This document shows, piece after piece, positions 25,821 to 35,082 of a stretch of DNA of 64,000 nucleotides (its first letter is position 1; the number at the start of each line of letters is the position of its first letter). The notes below the pieces were generated by a model. It did no database searches and was not told the DNA's origin. It worked only from the letters and a program-made list of their open reading frames with translations. The DNA is from Paenibacillus sp. FJAT-26967. Lineage in GTDB: Bacteria; Bacillota; Bacilli; Paenibacillales; NBRC-103111. The stretch lies in assembly GCF_001541095.1 (NCBI RefSeq), contig NZ_LMXH01000001.1, forward strand, positions 1,314,048 to 1,378,047, in the 5' to 3' direction. The position numbers were made by a program, and so were the translations under genes.

Positions 25821-27005
25821 ATGCGAGTACTGCATACGGGAGACTGGCATTTGGGCCGTACTTTGGAGGGCCGCAGCCGGTTTGATGAACAAGTGGCTTT
25901 CGTCGATGAACTTGTCGGGATCGTCAAGGAAGGAAACATTGATCTTGTGCTGCTGGCAGGGGATGTGTATGACACGGTCAATCCGCCGGCTGCGGCTGAG
26001 CAGCTCTTCTATGAAGCTCTGTCGCGGCTTTCTGAGGATGGACGCCGTCAAGTTGTCGTGATCTCGGGCAACCACGACCATCCGGACAGGCTCGGAGCAT
26101 CATCTCCGATCGCCCGTGCGCAGGGAATTACGCTGATTGGTCTGCCCAAGGCGGGGCTTCTGGAGATCGGTGTTTCGCGGACGGGTGAGACGGCTAAGCT
26201 GTTTGCGCTGCCTTATCCGTCCGAATCGAGACTGGGCGAGCTGCTTAGCGACGATGCCGGAGAGGAAGTTCTGAGGCGTGCCTATTCCGAACGAGTGGGA
26301 GAGTTGGTGCGGACCCAGACAGCCGGTTTCAGCCCGGATACCGTTAATCTGCTGATGAGCCACCTTTATGTGCTGGGCGGCAATGAGAGTGAATCGGAGC
26401 GCCCGATTCAGGTTGGCGGAGCGTATACCGTGGACACGTCGGCACTGGATGTCGGCGCGCAGTATGTGGCGCTCGGCCACCTGCACCGGCCCCAGACCAT
26501 GAAGGGAGCAAGCCCCATCCGTTACTGCGGATCGCCTCTTGCCTACAGCTTTTCCGAAGCGGGTCAGGCTAAATCCGTTACGGTTCTGGACGTGAAGCCG
26601 GGAGAGCCGGCTGTGATGGAGGAAGTTTTTCTGTTATCGGGAAGGCCTCTGGTAAAGTGGAAGGCAAAAGACGGATTGGCGGAGATTCACCGCTGGCTGG
26701 ATGAGGGACGCGACGCTAATGCCTGGATTGACCTGGAAATCCATGTGAGCGAAGCGATGTCTCTGCACGAAATACAGACACTTCGTAAAGCGCACGGAGG
26801 CTTTATACACATTAAGCCTGTTTACCCGTTGCTCAGTGCGCAGGAAGAGACGGCGGCAGCCTCAACGGCCGGTCTTCCGGTCGATGAGCTGTTCCGGCGC
26901 TTCTATGAGCGGCAGACAGGGGGAGCCGTGCCTGAACCGGAGCTGGTCCGGCTGTTTATGGAATTGCTGCAGGACGAGACAGGGAATCCAGAGACGGCGG
27001 AATAG
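25821..27005 (+). CDS. sbcD: exonuclease SbcD (Mre11-like nuclease subunit)
   Basis: SbcD is the Mn2+-dependent nuclease of the SbcCD complex that opens hairpins and protein-blocked ends. The 394-residue protein has the phosphoesterase motifs in order: GDWHLGR (Asp8, His10), AGDVYDT, SGNHDHPDR and ALGHLHRPQ. ATG 25821 has a GGGGGAC site; an in-frame codon 36 bases upstream has none. It runs straight into sbcC (15 bp), and the whole block addB-addA-sbcD-sbcC is probably one repair operon. Confidence 0.95.
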   Translation: MRVLHTGDWHLGRTLEGRSRFDEQVAFVDELVGIVKEGNIDLVLLAGDVYDTVNPPAAAEQLFYEALSRLSEDGRRQVVVISGNHDHPDRLGASSPIARAQGITLIGLPKAGLLEIGVSRTGETAKLFALPYPSESRLGELLSDDAGEEVLRRAYSERVGELVRTQTAGFSPDTVNLLMSHLYVLGGNESESERPIQVGGAYTVDTSALDVGAQYVALGHLHRPQTMKGASPIRYCGSPLAYSFSEAGQAKSVTVLDVKPGEPAVMEEVFLLSGRPLVKWKAKDGLAEIHRWLDEGRDANAWIDLEIHVSEAMSLHEIQTLRKAHGGFIHIKPVYPLLSAQEETAAASTAGLPVDELFRRFYERQTGGAVPEPELVRLFMELLQDETGNPETAE

Positions 27006-27020
27006 GAGGAGACGAAGCAT

Positions 27021-30000
27021 ATGCGTCCAATTATGTTGCAAATGTCCGGTTTGCAGAGCTACCGGGAAACACAGGAAATTGATTTTACGCAGCTGTGCGA
27101 TGCGGGCGTGTTCGGGATATTCGGACCGACCGGAAGCGGTAAATCCTCGATTCTTGATGCGATTACCCTTGCGCTCTACGGTAAAGTAGAGCGGGCTTCA
27201 GGCGGTACTCAAGGGATTATGAATCATGCGGAGAATACGCTGGCTGTCTCGTTTACTTTCCAGCTCAGTTATCCGGAGGGACCGGTCCGGTACAGAGTGG
27301 ACCGTCAGTTCAAACGCGGCACGGATGTATCCGTAACGAATACGGTAAGCCGCTTTGTCCGGCTCAGCGGAGAAGAGCCGGTTGTGCTGGCAGATAAATC
27401 AACCGATGTGACGCATCAGGTTCAGCATGTTCTCGGTTTGTCTATGCAGGATTTCACACGCGCCGTAGTACTTCCGCAGGGGAAATTCGCCGAGTTCCTG
27501 TCGCTGACGGGCAAAGACCGACGCCAAATGCTTCAGCGGCTGTTTCACCTGGAGGCGTACGGAGATCAGCTGAGTGCGCGAGTAAGCGGCAAGCTGAAAG
27601 AAGCGGACGGCCTGCTGAAACAGCTTGCAGCCCGGCAGCAGGGACTGGGGGACGCTTCGGCTGAGGCGCTGGCAAGTGCCGAGCAGCGAAGGAAAGAAGC
27701 TGATCTTTACGCAGCAGAGCAGCGTAAAACGCTCCAGGAAGCGGTGAAGCGGCATGACGAGATGAAAAGTATCTTGTCCCTGCAAGAGGAAGTGGGGCAG
27801 ATCCATGTGCAGCGGATGAAGCTGGAGCAGGAAGAATCAGCTGTGCGTGCAAGAGAAGAACGCGTCAAACGCGCAGAAGAGGCAGAGAAGCTCCGGCCTT
27901 ACGTGGAACATCAGGAAGCGGCTGCGGCAGCGGAAACCAAGCAGAGAAGCCGGCTGGAGGAGACCCGGATTCTTGCAGAGGAAGCCGACCGGAAGCTCAC
28001 GGCAGCCGCTCAGGTGTCGGGGCAGGCGCAGGCGGAGTTGGGGAAGCGGGAAGAGCCGCTTCTTATCCGGCTGGAGCACCTTAATCAGGCTCTGGAGCAG
28101 GAGAAAGAGCTCGAGGCCCTTTACATTCAGTGCCGGGATATGCAGCAGCAGGAGAAGGAGCTGACCCGCGAGCTTGTTCAAACGAAGGAAGCATACCGCA
28201 AAGAATCCGACACGAAAGATAAAGCGCTAGCCAGACAGGCGGAATTAAAAGAAGCTCTTAAATCGGTACAGGTGGGATACGAGCTTCGGAGTAAACTCCA
28301 GCAGGCGATGGATGACAAAAGACAGCTTGATGGAGATAAGAGGCGCTTGAGTGAACTTGCTGCCGAGAATAAGCGCAGACAGGAACAAATTCGGACGAAG
28401 GAGCAGGAAGCTGCTGCTTCCGCACGGGAGATGAAAGTCTGGGCCGGGGATCTGGTGGACTGGATGGGCCGTGTCCTAGAGGAGCAGCAGGAGACTTCCG
28501 GGCTGAGGGAGCAGCTGCACACTAGCGAGGCTGCGGCAATCCGCCTGCTTGAAGCGCGCAGAGCCGAAGAGCGTGCAGCGGAACTGGACCAGCTGGCTGC
28601 CAAGCTGGCGGAGCAGCTGCAGGTGGGGGAGGCGTGCCCGGTGTGCGGAGCTGTGGAACATCCGGCTCCGCATCACAATCGATCATTGCCTGCAGCCGGC
28701 CGGCCGGCTGCTGACGGTCTGAGGGAGATAGAAGAATGTGAGAAGCTTATTCAACAGTACCGGACAGCCGGTGTCCAGGCGGACAAACATCTGCTTGCCC
28801 TGGATGCTCTCGTGAAACGGGCAAAAGAACACGGGAGTACAGATTCTAACCAAGCACTGCTGCAAGCGACAGGGTCATCCGTCGGCATGATTGCGGAAGC
28901 GGCTGCCGCAACTGCAAGTGCTGAGGGGGAATCAGGAAGTGATCTTCCAGAGAATCCTGGATCGCTTGAAAATTCTTCTTCTCCAGATCCGGATGCGGAA
29001 GACAATGGAAACCGCCTGGCAGATGCATGGAAACGGATGGAAGCCCGTATGCGGTTGTTCGCCATGGCGGCGGCGGAGCTGGAAGAGGCTTACCAGTCTC
29101 TTCTGCGGCGCTTACGTCCGCTTGAATCAGCGGCGCGGAGCAGCGAAGCCGAACTGCGCTCCTTGCGGGGACTGCTTCAAGCAGATGAAGCCAAAGCTTC
29201 CGCGCTGGAGCAGGCGATCCGCGAGCAGGACGCGCAGTGGCACGAGCGGCACGGCGCGGACGGCCTGAAGCAGGAAGATGTGGAAGCGCGGCTGAAGCAG
29301 CTTCACGAGCAGGAGCAGCAGGCGGAGGAGCTGAGCGCCCGCATAGAGAAGAGCATCCCGTTCATCGACGGGGTGCTGGCTAAGCTCGAACAGCTCCGCA
29401 ACGATTCGGCGGAGCTGGACAAAACCGTCCTGCAGCTCACAACGAAGCTGCAGGGGCTGACGCAGCTCGCCGCTGAGAAGTCGCAGCAGCTGCAGGGACG
29501 CGCCGGCAGCGAGCCGGTGCCGCGCCAGATCGAGGCGGCCGCGGCCGAGCTCGAAGCGCTCCGCAGCCGCTGCGAGCGGGCGAAGCAGGCGCACGAAGCT
29601 TCCCGCCGCGAGCAGCAGGAAGCGGCGCAGGGGCTGAGCGCCGCGGTGCAGGCTGCCGCTTCGGCTGAGCGCCAGCTTGCCGAAGCGCTGGAGCGACTGA
29701 GCCGAGCGCTGGAAGCATCCGCGTTCGCGGATGCCGCCGCCGTGCAGGCTGCGTACGTCGGCGAAGCCGAGCGCAGCGCCTGGGCAGCGGCGGCGCGTAT
29801 TCACCGCGAGCGGGAGCAGACGCTGCGCTCGCGGCTCGCGCAGCTAAACACGCAGCTCGCCGGGCGATCGGTGACCGGCGACGACTGGGCACAGGCGCAG
29901 CAGCTGCTGCTCGGCGCCCAGGCAAGCGACGAAGCCGCGCTTGCGGCCCGCGCCAGAGCGGAGCGCGACTGCGAGGAGCTGCAGGCCAAGCACGAGCAGT

Positions 30001-30551
30001 GGCGCGGACTTGAGGATCAGCGCGCGGAGCAAGAGACGCTGCACGGCCGGCTGGTTAAGCTGCAGTCGGTGCTCAAAGCGAATGCATTCGTGGAGTTCCT
30101 CGCAGAGGAGCAGCTCATGCAGGTGAGCCGCGCGGCGTCGCAGCGGCTCGGCCAGCTTACCCGCCAGCGCTATGCGATTGAAGTGGACTCGGGGGGAGGC
30201 TTCGTTATCCGGGATGACGGCTCCGGCGGCGTGAAGCGGCCGGTCGGTACGCTGTCCGGCGGCGAGACGTTCTTGACTTCGCTCGCGCTGGCGCTTGCTT
30301 TGTCCGCACAGATCCAGCTTAAGGGCGAGGTACCGCTTGAGTTTTTCTTCCTCGATGAAGGCTTCGGTACGCTGGATCCGGATCTGCTGGATATGGTTGT
30401 CACCTCTCTGGAGAAGCTTCATATGGACCGGCTCGCGGTCGGTGTTATCAGTCACGTACCGGAGCTGAGAGCCAGGCTTCCCCGCAAGCTCATTGTCGAT
30501 CCGGCTGAACCTTCCGGAAGAGGCAGCCGTGTCCGGCTGGAGCTGCTGTAA
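27021..30551 (+). CDS. sbcC: SMC-family ATPase SbcC (Rad50-like)
   Basis: SbcC is the ATPase partner of SbcD. The 1176 residues show Walker A FGPTGSGKSS near residues 34-43, then a very long Ala/Glu/Gln/Arg coiled coil. A zinc hook CPVC (Cys539, Cys542) breaks the coil. The ABC signature LSGGETFLTSLA and Walker B FFFLDEGFGTLD lie near the C-terminus. The second coiled-coil arm (about 29100-30100) is much richer in GC and alanine than the first. Part of this gene after the hook contains a variable Asp/Ser-rich insert (residues about 630-670). RBS AGGAGGAGACGAAGC precedes the ATG. Confidence 0.95.
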   Translation: MRPIMLQMSGLQSYRETQEIDFTQLCDAGVFGIFGPTGSGKSSILDAITLALYGKVERASGGTQGIMNHAENTLAVSFTFQLSYPEGPVRYRVDRQFKRGTDVSVTNTVSRFVRLSGEEPVVLADKSTDVTHQVQHVLGLSMQDFTRAVVLPQGKFAEFLSLTGKDRRQMLQRLFHLEAYGDQLSARVSGKLKEADGLLKQLAARQQGLGDASAEALASAEQRRKEADLYAAEQRKTLQEAVKRHDEMKSILSLQEEVGQIHVQRMKLEQEESAVRAREERVKRAEEAEKLRPYVEHQEAAAAAETKQRSRLEETRILAEEADRKLTAAAQVSGQAQAELGKREEPLLIRLEHLNQALEQEKELEALYIQCRDMQQQEKELTRELVQTKEAYRKESDTKDKALARQAELKEALKSVQVGYELRSKLQQAMDDKRQLDGDKRRLSELAAENKRRQEQIRTKEQEAAASAREMKVWAGDLVDWMGRVLEEQQETSGLREQLHTSEAAAIRLLEARRAEERAAELDQLAAKLAEQLQVGEACPVCGAVEHPAPHHNRSLPAAGRPAADGLREIEECEKLIQQYRTAGVQADKHLLALDALVKRAKEHGSTDSNQALLQATGSSVGMIAEAAAATASAEGESGSDLPENPGSLENSSSPDPDAEDNGNRLADAWKRMEARMRLFAMAAAELEEAYQSLLRRLRPLESAARSSEAELRSLRGLLQADEAKASALEQAIREQDAQWHERHGADGLKQEDVEARLKQLHEQEQQAEELSARIEKSIPFIDGVLAKLEQLRNDSAELDKTVLQLTTKLQGLTQLAAEKSQQLQGRAGSEPVPRQIEAAAAELEALRSRCERAKQAHEASRREQQEAAQGLSAAVQAAASAERQLAEALERLSRALEASAFADAAAVQAAYVGEAERSAWAAAARIHREREQTLRSRLAQLNTQLAGRSVTGDDWAQAQQLLLGAQASDEAALAARARAERDCEELQAKHEQWRGLEDQRAEQETLHGRLVKLQSVLKANAFVEFLAEEQLMQVSRAASQRLGQLTRQRYAIEVDSGGGFVIRDDGSGGVKRPVGTLSGGETFLTSLALALALSAQIQLKGEVPLEFFFLDEGFGTLDPDLLDMVVTSLEKLHMDRLAVGVISHVPELRARLPRKLIVDPAEPSGRGSRVRLELL

Positions 30552-30664
30552 GCTGCGGCTTACCGTGAATACCGTATACGGTTAGTTACTGTCCGGCAGC
30601 CTGTTTCAAACCGTGTGGATGGACGGATCAAGGCATCTGACCTTCTGTAACCCACAGTTCTATA

Positions 30665-30707
30665 GAGCGTATAACTCAGCCGAAAGCTGAGTTGTGCGCT
30701 TTTTTTA
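30665..30707 (+). terminator. terminator of the addBA-sbcDC block
   Basis: An 8-bp stem AACTCAGC/GCTGAGTT with outer AGCG/CGCT pairs is followed by TTTTTTT, about 115 bp after the sbcC stop. Confidence 0.8.
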
Positions 30708-30838
30708 TATGCGGCAAGAGGATAGGCTGCCCTGCGGCTGGCAAGCCGTGTTCACAGAAAAACCGGCTTTCCCATGGTCAGGAACCCGCATCCTGCATGT
30801 AGTTGCCGGGTTATTCCCTATACTCTCCTTCCGCTCTG

Positions 30839-30866
30839 TTCACATTTTGTTCACTTCTTGTACACA
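30839..30866 (+). promoter_or_regulatory. three 11-bp-spaced TTCACA-like repeats upstream of nirB
   Basis: TTCACA, TTCACT and TACACA start at 30839, 30850 and 30861, each followed by a 5-bp spacer, so they face the same side of the helix. This layout is typical of OmpR-family response-regulator sites in Bacillus. PhoP boxes are TTnACA repeats, and on the reverse strand the sequence TGTGAA resembles ResD sites. It lies just upstream of the FNR site. Confidence 0.4.
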
Positions 30867-30880
30867 TTTCTGGAAGCTAA

Positions 30881-30924
30881 TGTGATGTCCGTCACATCTG
30901 CGATCCGCTTCCCCGGTTTATACT
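30881..30924 (+). promoter_or_regulatory. FNR-dependent promoter of nirBD
   Basis: A perfect TGTGA-N6-TCACA palindrome (30881-30896) lies 22 bp upstream of TATACT (30919-30924). Its centre would be near -42 from the start point, the class II activator position, and no good -35 box is present. The leader to nirB is about 200 nt. Confidence 0.75.
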
Positions 30925-31133
30925 AAGTATGTGCTTAATTTCACATTCTTCTTTTGTAAAAGAGCAGTTTTCATCAAGCAGGTTTTAATCAGGCACAGAC
31001 ACCGGAGACAAAGAACCGGACGTGGAACAAGAGTGATGCCGCTCGGAGCAGCTTACGAAACGGTCTTGGATTCTTACTGCTAAGAGCAGCCCTATCGCTA
31101 TAAAAGATATACAATCGGCAGGAGGAGATACGC

Positions 31134-33566
31134 ATGCGGCGAAATAAGCTGGTGCTCATCGGGAATGGTATGGCAGGCGTCGGAGTCATTGAACAGATTT
31201 TGAAGCTGAATTCCGATTTATTTGAAATTACGATTATAGGCAGTGAACCTTACCCCAACTACAACCGGATTCAGCTCTCGTATGTTCTGGAGGGCAGCAA
31301 AACGGTAGACGATATTGTACTTAATGACTGGAACTGGTACCGCGAGAATGGAATTCGTTTATTGACAGGCACCACCGTTACAGGAATTGATACAGATGCG
31401 AGGCAAGTACTCACCGATCAAGGGGAGGCAGTGGCTTACGACAAGCTGGTGATCGCGACAGGCTCGAAATCGTTTATACTTCCGATTCCCGGTGCTGACA
31501 AAGAGGGCGTCGTAGGCTTCCGCGATATCGCGGATTGCGACCGGATGCTGGAGGCTGCCAGGAAGAAGACGAAAGCGGCAGTAATCGGAGGCGGCTTACT
31601 CGGTCTCGAAGCGGCTAAAGGGCTGGCGAAGCTGGGCATGGAGGTTACGGTCGTCCATCTGATGAATGATTTGATGGAACGGCAGCTTGATCCGGCTGCT
31701 TCGCGTATGCTTCAGGATGAGCTGGAGCGCCAGGGGCTGCATTTTGCCATGGGGAAACAGACCGCGGAAATCATGGGAGATGACCACGTAACAGGGCTGC
31801 GTTTTGCAGACGGGACAGAGCTCCATACGGAATTCGTCGTGATGGCGGTCGGGATTAAGCCGAACAACGATGTCGCCCGTGGCGAAGCCATTGAAGTTAA
31901 CCGGGGGATTGTCGTAGACGATTACATGCGCACTACGGCTGAGGATGTCTATGCGGTCGGGGAATGCTGCGAGCACAGAGGCGTCTGCTATGGACTGGTT
32001 GCCCCGCTGTTCGAACAGGGACAGGTGCTTGCCAAGCACTTGTGCGGCGTGGAAACCAAACCTTATGAAGGAACCGTACTCGCCACTAAGCTCAAAATCT
32101 CGGGTGTAGATGTATTCTCGGCAGGAGAATTCATAGATAAACCGGAGCTGACGATTGTAAAAATGCAGGATGATTGGAGACATACGTATAAAAAAGTGCT
32201 GCTCCGCGACAACCGGATCGTCGGCGGCGTCTTGTTTGGAGATGTGACACAGGCGACCCAGCTTCAGCAGTGGATCAAAGCCGGAGCCCTGATGACGGCC
32301 GATATGCATGCGTCGATCATGGGTCTTGCGGGTGAAGCCGCCGTGACGAATGCGGCGGAGCTGCTCGCAGATGAAGATATCGTATGCGGCTGTAACGGTG
32401 TAACGAAAGGTCAGATCATCGAAGCGGTCCGCGACCAGGGTCTTACGACTATTGATGAAGTTAAAGGATGTACAGGTGCCTGCCGCTCGTGCGGGGGCTG
32501 TAAGCCTCTGGTTGAGCAGGTAATGCAGAGTGTGCTCGGAGATCACTTTACAGGTGCCGCTGCACAAGGCATCTGCGGATGTACGACGCACAGCCGTGAT
32601 GAGGTGGTAGCTGCAATCCGCGACCATAAACTGATGACCACCCGGGATGTTATGGCAGAGCTGGGGTGGACCAACCCCGAAGGCTGCTCGAAATGCCGTC
32701 CGGCTTTGAACTACTTCCTGACCATGATGTGGCCGCGTGAATACGTCGAGGAGAAAGAATCGCGTTTCGTCAACGAACGCCTCCACGCCAATATCAATAA
32801 AGACGGCACCTATGCCGTTGTGCCGCGGATTTACGGCGGCGTTACAACCGCGGAGGATCTCAAACGGATTGCCGATACCGCCGTCAAATATGGCGTCAAA
32901 ACCGTCAAGATCACAGGCGGGCAGCGGATCGACTTACTGGGGATCGAGAAGGAAGACCTTCCGAAAGTATGGGAGGAGCTCGATATGCCTTCGGGCTACG
33001 CTTACGCGAAGGCGCTGCGGACTGTGAAGACTTGTGTCGGCTCGGCGTTCTGCCGGTTCGGCACCCAGGATTCGATGGCGATGGGGCAGCTGCTGGAGCG
33101 TAAATTTGAGCGGATCGATATGCCGGCCAAAGTGAAATTCGCCGTAAACGGCTGTCCGCGCAACTGCGCTGAAGCGTGTACGAAGGACATCGGAATCGTC
33201 GGGAATGACGGGGGCTGGGAGATTTATGTCGGCGGTAACGGCGGGATCAAGCCCAGACTGGCTGATCTGATTGCCAAAGTGAAAACAGACGAGGAATTAA
33301 TCGATATCTCGGCGGCTATCCTGCAGCATTACCGGGAAACAGCCAAATACCTCGAGAGGACTTCGGACTGGGTGGAAAGAATCGGGCTTGCTGCCGTTGC
33401 ACAGGCGGCTGTCCACGACTTGGAGAACCGGGAACGGCTTGTGGAGAGAATGGAAGAAGCGTTGACCCGTGCAGCAGATCCTTGGCAGAAAGTAATCGGC
33501 AGCCCGGAAGACAAGCAGGCGCTCTTCGAAACAGTCAAGGTCGCCCGTACAGACACAGCGGATTAA
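31134..33566 (+). CDS. nirB: NAD(P)H-dependent nitrite reductase, large subunit
   Basis: NirB reduces nitrite to ammonium in the cytoplasm with six electrons from NADH. The 810 residues run as follows. An FAD/NAD domain has VLIGNGMAGVG near the N-terminus and AVIGGGLLGLEAA near 149-161. Two BFD-like [2Fe-2S] segments follow (VCGCNGVTKG...CTGACRSCGGCKP near 417-455, then CGCTTHSRDE...CSKC). The sulfite/nitrite reductase domain has its siroheme-[4Fe-4S] ligands in TCVGSAFC (Cys634, Cys640) and GCPRNC (Cys674, Cys678). RBS AGGAGGAG. It is followed by nirD and a nitrite/formate channel, and the FNR promoter implies anaerobic nitrite ammonification rather than only assimilation. Confidence 0.95.
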   Translation: MRRNKLVLIGNGMAGVGVIEQILKLNSDLFEITIIGSEPYPNYNRIQLSYVLEGSKTVDDIVLNDWNWYRENGIRLLTGTTVTGIDTDARQVLTDQGEAVAYDKLVIATGSKSFILPIPGADKEGVVGFRDIADCDRMLEAARKKTKAAVIGGGLLGLEAAKGLAKLGMEVTVVHLMNDLMERQLDPAASRMLQDELERQGLHFAMGKQTAEIMGDDHVTGLRFADGTELHTEFVVMAVGIKPNNDVARGEAIEVNRGIVVDDYMRTTAEDVYAVGECCEHRGVCYGLVAPLFEQGQVLAKHLCGVETKPYEGTVLATKLKISGVDVFSAGEFIDKPELTIVKMQDDWRHTYKKVLLRDNRIVGGVLFGDVTQATQLQQWIKAGALMTADMHASIMGLAGEAAVTNAAELLADEDIVCGCNGVTKGQIIEAVRDQGLTTIDEVKGCTGACRSCGGCKPLVEQVMQSVLGDHFTGAAAQGICGCTTHSRDEVVAAIRDHKLMTTRDVMAELGWTNPEGCSKCRPALNYFLTMMWPREYVEEKESRFVNERLHANINKDGTYAVVPRIYGGVTTAEDLKRIADTAVKYGVKTVKITGGQRIDLLGIEKEDLPKVWEELDMPSGYAYAKALRTVKTCVGSAFCRFGTQDSMAMGQLLERKFERIDMPAKVKFAVNGCPRNCAEACTKDIGIVGNDGGWEIYVGGNGGIKPRLADLIAKVKTDEELIDISAAILQHYRETAKYLERTSDWVERIGLAAVAQAAVHDLENRERLVERMEEALTRAADPWQKVIGSPEDKQALFETVKVARTDTAD

Positions 33567-33621
33567 ATAAGGCAGCCCCGCAAGGGGCTGTACTCTAACT
33601 AACCGAATAGGAGTGATTGAA

Positions 33622-33966
33622 ATGATCCAGGAACAGGCAGCATTGGAAGAACAGAATGCCGTATACATCCGTGTCGGTCATTCAGAAGACTTTCCGCCCC
33701 GTTTGGGTAAGACGGTTTTTGTCGACAAGAAAGAGATTGCGGTTTTCCGGTTAACGGATGGGCGCTTTTGCGCCATCGACAACCGGAGTCCTAACCGTAA
33801 GGGAGGCCCGCTTAGCGAGGGAATGGTATCGGGTCATACCTTATACGATCCTCTGTACGACTGGAAGATTAATCTTCTGGATGGCCAAGTAATGGCGCCC
33901 GATACGGGACAAGTGAAAATTTATCCGGTTAAAATCGAGGGAAGCGACGTTCTGATCGGTCTCTAA
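33622..33966 (+). CDS. nirD: nitrite reductase small subunit, Rieske-like fold lacking cluster ligands
   Basis: The 114-residue product has the Rieske-like NirD fold (FVDKKEIAVFRLTDG...FCAIDNRSP...GGPLSEGMVSG...DWKINLLDG). The positions that hold the [2Fe-2S] ligands in true Rieske proteins (C-x-H and C-P-L-H) read S-P-N and D-P-L-Y, so no cluster can be bound. Loss of ligands is known in enterobacterial NirD and does not make this a pseudogene. The ATG has AGGAGTGA 6 bases upstream. It lies 55 bp after nirB. Confidence 0.88.
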   Translation: MIQEQAALEEQNAVYIRVGHSEDFPPRLGKTVFVDKKEIAVFRLTDGRFCAIDNRSPNRKGGPLSEGMVSGHTLYDPLYDWKINLLDGQVMAPDTGQVKIYPVKIEGSDVLIGL

Positions 33967-34033
33967 ATGTTCCTCTGTTCGGATCTCTTGTTCCCTTCAT
34001 CCTGTTTTACTACCGCGAGGAGATGACTCTGCA

Positions 34034-34825
34034 ATGTTTACCGAAACCGTAGAACAAATGGCGGCTGCGGCCGCAAAGAAGAAAAAGTTCCTGTCGGATA
34101 GCCTGCTCCGCTATTTGGCCGCAGCAGGTTTGGCGGGCGCTTATGTCGGACTGGGCATTATCCTTATATTTTCGGTCGGAGCTCCCTTGTTTGCAGCGGG
34201 TTCACCCGTCACGACGATGGTTATGGGCCTCTCTTTCGGAGTAGCGCTGACCCTTGTTATCTTCGCAGGATCGGAGCTTTTTACAGGCAATAATATGATC
34301 TTTACGATCGGGACTCTCTCGCGCACGGTTACCTGGAAGGATACCCTCGTGAACTGGTTCTGGTGCTACATCGGGAATTTCGCGGGAGCCATGGTTCTGG
34401 TGCTGCTTGTGGTGGGAGCGGGCGTATTCGCCAAAATAGCGCCGGATCATCTGCTGATGACCATTGCGGCCAAGAAAATGAACATGGACCCCATGCAGCT
34501 CTTTTTCCGGGGAATCTTATGTAACTGGTTCGTCTGTCTGGCTATATGGACTTCGATGAAAGCGAAGGAAGATACCGCGAAGCTTATCCTGATCTTCTGG
34601 ATGCTGTACGGCTTTATCGCTTCGGGATATGAACACAGCATCGCCAACATGACGGTCCTTGGACTGGCTCTAATGCTGCCGCATCCGGAGACGATTACGC
34701 TTGCCGGCTGGTTCAGCAATATGATTCCGGTTACTCTCGGCAACATCGTCGGCGGAGCCTTCTTCGTGGGCATGGTCTATTACTTCATCTCACCCGTTAA
34801 AAAAGGCGGCGGCAAAACGCTGTAA
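34034..34825 (+). CDS. nirC: formate/nitrite transporter (FNT) family channel
   Basis: The 263-residue membrane protein has six hydrophobic segments and the FNT family signatures: a GLSFGVALTLVIFAGSELFTGNN block, ILCNWFVCLAIW, and SGYEHSIANM. FNT proteins are pentameric channels for nitrite, formate or similar anions. Position after nirBD argues for nitrite uptake or release (NirC). The pfl genes 6 kb away make formate a possible second substrate. The start is at the ATG behind GAGGAGATG. Confidence 0.88.
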   Translation: MFTETVEQMAAAAAKKKKFLSDSLLRYLAAAGLAGAYVGLGIILIFSVGAPLFAAGSPVTTMVMGLSFGVALTLVIFAGSELFTGNNMIFTIGTLSRTVTWKDTLVNWFWCYIGNFAGAMVLVLLVVGAGVFAKIAPDHLLMTIAAKKMNMDPMQLFFRGILCNWFVCLAIWTSMKAKEDTAKLILIFWMLYGFIASGYEHSIANMTVLGLALMLPHPETITLAGWFSNMIPVTLGNIVGGAFFVGMVYYFISPVKKGGGKTL

Positions 34826-34936
34826 TCCCCGGACCTGGCAGGATCGCGGCCGCGAACGACTGTGCTTGCTTTCACAAAGACACAAAGACACAATTATTCG
34901 GATCTAATTTATGAGAAATTCATGGGTTACCAGATG

Positions 34937-34982
34937 AAGGACCTTCCCGCTCCATCCATACAGGGGCTTAGAAGGTTCTTTT
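34937..34982 (+). terminator. hairpin terminator after the nir operon
   Basis: AAGGACCTTC (34937-34946) pairs with GAAGGTTCTT (34971-34980, one G-U), followed by TT. The 24-nt loop is C-rich (TTCCCGCTCCATCC region). It lies 110 bp after nirC. Confidence 0.5.
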
Positions 34983-35082
34983 GCATGTCTTCCGGCCAAT
35001 CTGCGGTCAACCGGGCTTGTTGATGTCGTCGATGTCCATGGTCGGTGTAAAGCGGTATCCGGGGATGTTTAAGGCTGCACGC

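Noticed and set aside
31596-32786. Long antisense open frame (396 codons) opposite nirB
   Set aside because: It lies fully within a well-identified gene, has no ribosome-binding site and no recognisable motif. Long antisense frames are expected in GC-rich coding DNA.
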